Origin: Candidatus Baltobacteraceae bacterium
GTDB lineage: Bacteria; Vulcanimicrobiota; Vulcanimicrobiia; Vulcanimicrobiales; Vulcanimicrobiaceae
Assembly: GCA_035502855.1 (NCBI GenBank)
Contig: DATJTX010000031.1
Location: 216,143-280,142, forward strand
Reading direction: 5' to 3'
DNA: 64,000 nucleotides
The number at the start of each line of letters is the position of its first letter. The stretch's first letter is position 1. A model generated the notes under the pieces. The model saw nothing but the letters and a program-made list of their open reading frames with translations, was not told the DNA's origin and did no database searches. The position numbers and the translations under genes were made by a program. Shown here piece by piece: positions 61,304 through 64,000 of the stretch.

Positions 61304-62227
61304 ATGGGCAAGCCGTTCGATCGCCGCACGTTTCTTCTCGCCGCCGGACTAGAATTCTGCGCGGTTATCGCTCCGGCGGATTCGGCGCCCGCGGCTTCGG
61401 CGAGTCCGACGCCCGAACCACCGCTGCCGGGAAAGACGTTTTTGCCGCAGCTGCCCAGCGCGCCGTTTCCTCACCCCAGCCGTGCGAACGGGCACGAGTA
61501 CGACGGTAAATTCTACAGCGCATCCGAGCACTACAGCGACTCGACGGTCGGCATTTACGTTCCGGCGAAGTTTCGCCCGAGCGCGGGCACCGATTTCGTC
61601 GTGCACTTCCACGGTTGGAACAATCACGTGACCGAGGTCTTTCGGCGCTACGAGCTGCGCGAGCAGCTCGAGGAGAGTGGGCGCAACGCGGTGCTGGTGG
61701 TACCGCAAGGCCCGAAGGACGCGCCCGATTCCGGGGACGGCAAGCTCGAACTCGACCCGAACGGTTTCGCGCGATTCATGTCCGACGTCGTACGCTTTCT
61801 TCGCGATCGAGGCGTGACCGGCAGCGACGGGATCGGAAGGATCGTGCTCTCGTCGCACAGCGGCGGCTACGGCGGCCTCGGCGGCGTGCTCACGCGCGGC
61901 GGCTTGAACGCACACGTCAGCGATGTGCTCCTGTTCGATTCGGCCTACGGGTATTTCGATGCCGTCGCGGCGTGGGCGGCGAGCGCTGCGAACCGGCATC
62001 TCCTCAGCCTGTTCACGGATGATACCGCATTGGGAAATACGGAGCTGATGTCGCTGCTGCAAGGGAAGTCCCCGTTTCAGGTGCTCAACGCCGCCGCCAT
62101 GACGCTATCACCGCTGCAGACCCGCGAGGCGACGTTCGTTCTGACCACGAGCGTGGCGCACGACGAGTTGCTGCAGCGTTACCATTGGTACGCGCTCTTC
62201 TTGCAGACGACCGCGCTCACGGCGTGA
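61304..62227 (+). CDS. Tat-exported alpha/beta hydrolase-like protein
   Basis: The 307-residue protein starts at ATG 61304. The N-terminus is a twin-arginine signal (FDRRTFLLAAGLEF) followed by a Pro/Ala linker. The core is an esterase-like fold: FVVHFHGWNNHV (oxyanion region), nucleophile elbow LSSHSGGYGGLGG with Ser, and a late VAHDELLQRYH that could supply Asp/His. Probably a periplasmic esterase or peptidase. Confidence 0.75.
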   Translation: MGKPFDRRTFLLAAGLEFCAVIAPADSAPAASASPTPEPPLPGKTFLPQLPSAPFPHPSRANGHEYDGKFYSASEHYSDSTVGIYVPAKFRPSAGTDFVVHFHGWNNHVTEVFRRYELREQLEESGRNAVLVVPQGPKDAPDSGDGKLELDPNGFARFMSDVVRFLRDRGVTGSDGIGRIVLSSHSGGYGGLGGVLTRGGLNAHVSDVLLFDSAYGYFDAVAAWAASAANRHLLSLFTDDTALGNTELMSLLQGKSPFQVLNAAAMTLSPLQTREATFVLTTSVAHDELLQRYHWYALFLQTTALTA

Positions 62228-62237
62228 CGCCTCGGCA

Positions 62238-62750
62238 ATGATTCTCGGCGTTGTCTCGGACACGCATCTCCCGCGCTTCGGGCGAGCGCTGCCGTCGGCG
62301 CTCGTTCGCGGTCTCACCAAGGCCGGCGTCGAAGCGATCGTCCACTGCGGCGATCTGGTCGAGCAGCTGGCGATCGATTTGCTCGAAGAGATCGCGCCGG
62401 TCTTCGCGGTGGCCGGCAACAACGACGGCAAGGCGCTGCACCAGCTTCTGGGCGAGCGCGGCATCATCGAAACATGCGGGCGGCGCATCGGTGTCGTCCA
62501 CGGACACGCGGGACACGGCCGCACGACCGCCGACCGTGCCTTCAACACGTTCGCCGGCGACCGGGTCGATCTGATCCTCTTCGGTCACTCGCACATACCC
62601 TACCGTGAGCGGCGGGAGGGCATCGTGCTTTTCAATCCCGGGTCGCCGACCGATAAGCGCTTCAATCCGCTCTACTCCTACGGGATCGTACGGATCGCGG
62701 AAGGCGGTATCCGCGTCTCCCACCGGTTCTATCTGAACCGCAAGCTCTGA
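62238..62750 (+). CDS. YfcE/MJ0936-type metallophosphoesterase
   Basis: The 170-residue protein shows the complete motif set SDTHL, HCGDL, AGNND, VHGH and GHSHIP. Members hydrolyse phosphodiesters with manganese; no physiological substrate is fixed. It lies 11 nt after the hydrolase gene and probably shares its transcript. Confidence 0.94.
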   Translation: MILGVVSDTHLPRFGRALPSALVRGLTKAGVEAIVHCGDLVEQLAIDLLEEIAPVFAVAGNNDGKALHQLLGERGIIETCGRRIGVVHGHAGHGRTTADRAFNTFAGDRVDLILFGHSHIPYRERREGIVLFNPGSPTDKRFNPLYSYGIVRIAEGGIRVSHRFYLNRKL

Positions 62751-62777
62751 CGGCTCGCGCCCCCTCCGGGCGGGGTC

Positions 62778-62815
62778 TTGACACTTTCGTAGGATATTAG
62801 ATTTAATAATATCCT
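62778..62815 (+). promoter_or_regulatory. Promoter and palindromic operator of the PadR gene
   Basis: TTGACA (62778-62783) and TTTAAT (62802-62807) are 18 nt apart. The perfect inverted repeat AGGATATTA / TAATATCCT (62791-62799, 62807-62815) covers the spacer and start site, a likely PadR autorepression site. ATG 62823 follows closely. Confidence 0.75.
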
Positions 62816-62822
62816 ATCTATC

Positions 62823-63212
62823 ATGAATCGCAACCAGCCCGGCCATGCCGAAGAGGTCCTCCGAGGGCCTATCAAATCGAAGACGGTCTTTCCCGTCCTG
62901 GTCCTGCACTTGCTTGCCGACCAACCCGACCACGGGTCCGGCCTGATGGCCCGGATCGAAACCCTTTGCGCCGGGCTTCTGGCGGTGAATACGAACACGA
63001 TCTATCCGCTGTTGCGGCGCTTGGAGGATCGCGGATTCATCGTCGGGGAGTGGGAACACCCCACCAAACGCTCGCGCCGCTACTACCGCATTACCGACGC
63101 CGGCCGTGCGCGACTCGAACGCATCAAGTCGGGCATGCTACCGTACCTCGACACACTCGCGGGCTCGATCGCCCGCTTACGCAACGAACTCTACAACGTC
63201 AGCGCCGCCTAA
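62823..63212 (+). CDS. PadR family transcriptional regulator
   Basis: The 129-residue winged-helix protein has the PadR pattern: VLVLHLLADQPDHGSGLMARI, then NTNTIYPLLRRLEDRGFIVGEW and RRYYRITDAGRARLERI. It probably represses itself and the acyl-CoA dehydrogenase gene 25 nt downstream, which lies on the same strand. Confidence 0.94.
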   Translation: MNRNQPGHAEEVLRGPIKSKTVFPVLVLHLLADQPDHGSGLMARIETLCAGLLAVNTNTIYPLLRRLEDRGFIVGEWEHPTKRSRRYYRITDAGRARLERIKSGMLPYLDTLAGSIARLRNELYNVSAA

Positions 63213-63237
63213 ATCGGCGGAGGAGAACACGACGAGC

Positions 63238-64000
63238 ATGAGCACCTACCAAGCCCCACTACGCGACATGCAATTCGTACTGCGCGAGCTCGCAGGCGTC
63301 GATGAGGTCGCGAAGCTTCCCGGATTCGAGGATACGACCGATGTGTGGGAGTCGATTCTCGAGGAAGCCGGATCGTTTGCCAGCGGTGTGCTCGATCCGC
63401 TCAATCGTGTCGCCGACAAAGAGGGCTGCACCTGGAACAACGGTGAGGTCACGACGCCCAAAGGCTTCAAGGAAGCGTACAAAAAGTTTGCCGACGCAGG
63501 TTGGATCGGTCTTCCGGTTCCCGGCGAATACGGCGGTCAAGGCTTGCCCTCGCTCTTGCTCGGTCCGACGCTCGAGATGTGGAATGCGTCGAACATCGGT
63601 TTTGCTAACGGTCCGCTGCTCAATCAGGGCGCGATCGAAGCGATCGAGCTGGTCGGCTCGCACGAGCAGAAGCAGAAGTGGATTCCGAATCTCGTCTCGG
63701 GCAAGTGGACGGGCACGATGAACCTGACCGAGCCGCAGGCCGGTTCGGATCTCGCGCAAGTGCGCACCAAAGCGGTCCCGAGCGGCGATCACTATCTGCT
63801 CACCGGTGAGAAGATCTTCATCACCTTCGGCGAGCACGACATGGCCGAGAACATCGTTCACCTCGTCCTGGCGCGTCTTCCCGACGCTCCCGAAGGCGTG
63901 AAGGGCATTTCGCTCTTCATCGTGCCCAAAGTGCTGGTGAACGACAACGGCGCGCTGGGCGAACGCAACGACGTCGTCTGCGCCGGCATCGAGCACAAGC
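63238..64000 (+). CDS. Acyl-CoA dehydrogenase (DmdC-like), truncated by the window edge
   Basis: Starts at ATG 63238 after GGAGGAG. The first 254 residues show the N-terminal extension of 3-methylthiopropionyl-CoA dehydrogenase-like enzymes (STYQAPLRDMQFVLRELAGVDEV), then PGEYGGQGLPSLLLG and the FAD/substrate loop MNLTEPQAGSDLAQV. It oxidises an acyl-CoA. The C-terminal half lies beyond 64000. Regulation by the adjacent PadR is likely. Confidence 0.9.
   Translation, partial: MSTYQAPLRDMQFVLRELAGVDEVAKLPGFEDTTDVWESILEEAGSFASGVLDPLNRVADKEGCTWNNGEVTTPKGFKEAYKKFADAGWIGLPVPGEYGGQGLPSLLLGPTLEMWNASNIGFANGPLLNQGAIEAIELVGSHEQKQKWIPNLVSGKWTGTMNLTEPQAGSDLAQVRTKAVPSGDHYLLTGEKIFITFGEHDMAENIVHLVLARLPDAPEGVKGISLFIVPKVLVNDNGALGERNDVVCAGIEHK

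Overview
GC-rich bacterial chromosome segment. It most resembles an uncultured diderm lineage of the Terrabacteria type; Candidatus Eremiobacterota (WPS-2, Vulcanimicrobiota) is my best guess, inferred from gene content and not proven. Pointing that way are a full hopanoid operon, an FHA/FHA/PP2C/FtsW block as in Actinobacteria, Firmicutes-like gene orders (topA-trmFO-hslV-hslU and def-fmt-rsmB), a divergent polysaccharide deacetylase, a GerMN/AmiC/MurI cluster, and many promoters that leave almost no 5' leader. Layout: 1-130 is the tail of a membrane protein; 218-572 is a tmRNA gene (ssrA). About 573-2890 is a lower-GC, island-like insert behind the tmRNA with two coupled unknown genes, one IrrE-like without its zinc motif. 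2995-8970 holds secreted, regulatory and decayed genes: a formamidase family enzyme, an SGNH hydrolase relic, a frameshifted InlB-repeat protein, a MarR-GNAT fusion and an RRM protein. 8967-16287 carries gamma-glutamyltranspeptidase, a DEAD-box helicase and an IF-1 homologue (both apparently with AUU/AUC starts), an acetate transporter, a TPR/ATP-grasp protein and a dienelactone hydrolase. 16291-19521 is a cell-wall operon (GerMN, amidase, murI). 19512-20175 is a GIY-YIG nuclease gene enclosed by oppositely oriented clusters of palindromic repeats. 20178-22817 encodes a soluble chemoreceptor with a TRAP solute-binding domain between two signalling domains. 23175-28973 carries PAP2, dxs, secG, two peptide-type ABC ATPases and a phosphodiesterase. 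29046-43980 is housekeeping: an H1-like protein, topA behind a 44-bp alternating pyrimidine-purine tract, hicAB, trmFO, hslVU, def-fmt-rsmB, two FHA proteins, a degenerate PP2C, FtsW/RodA, a YibQ-like protein and cytochrome c. 43972-55065 is the hopanoid cluster: hpnI-hpnK on the minus strand, and a degenerate prenyl synthase, fni, hpnC, hpnD, hpnE, shc, hpnH, hpnA and hpnG as one overlapping plus-strand operon. 55048-64000 holds an acyltransferase, an MFS transporter, a thioredoxin-like gene whose in-frame UGA and following hairpin indicate selenocysteine, a TetR-controlled pair, a coiled-coil membrane protein, a metallopeptidase, a Tat-exported hydrolase, a YfcE-like phosphoesterase, PadR, and a truncated acyl-CoA dehydrogenase. 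Functionally, dxs, fni, hpnC/D/E and shc link isoprenoid supply to hopanoid assembly. The most notable items are the candidate selenoprotein, the MCP-DctP-MCP receptor, the repeat-bounded GIY-YIG gene together with in-frame copies of the repeat, and the Z-DNA-prone tract before topA.
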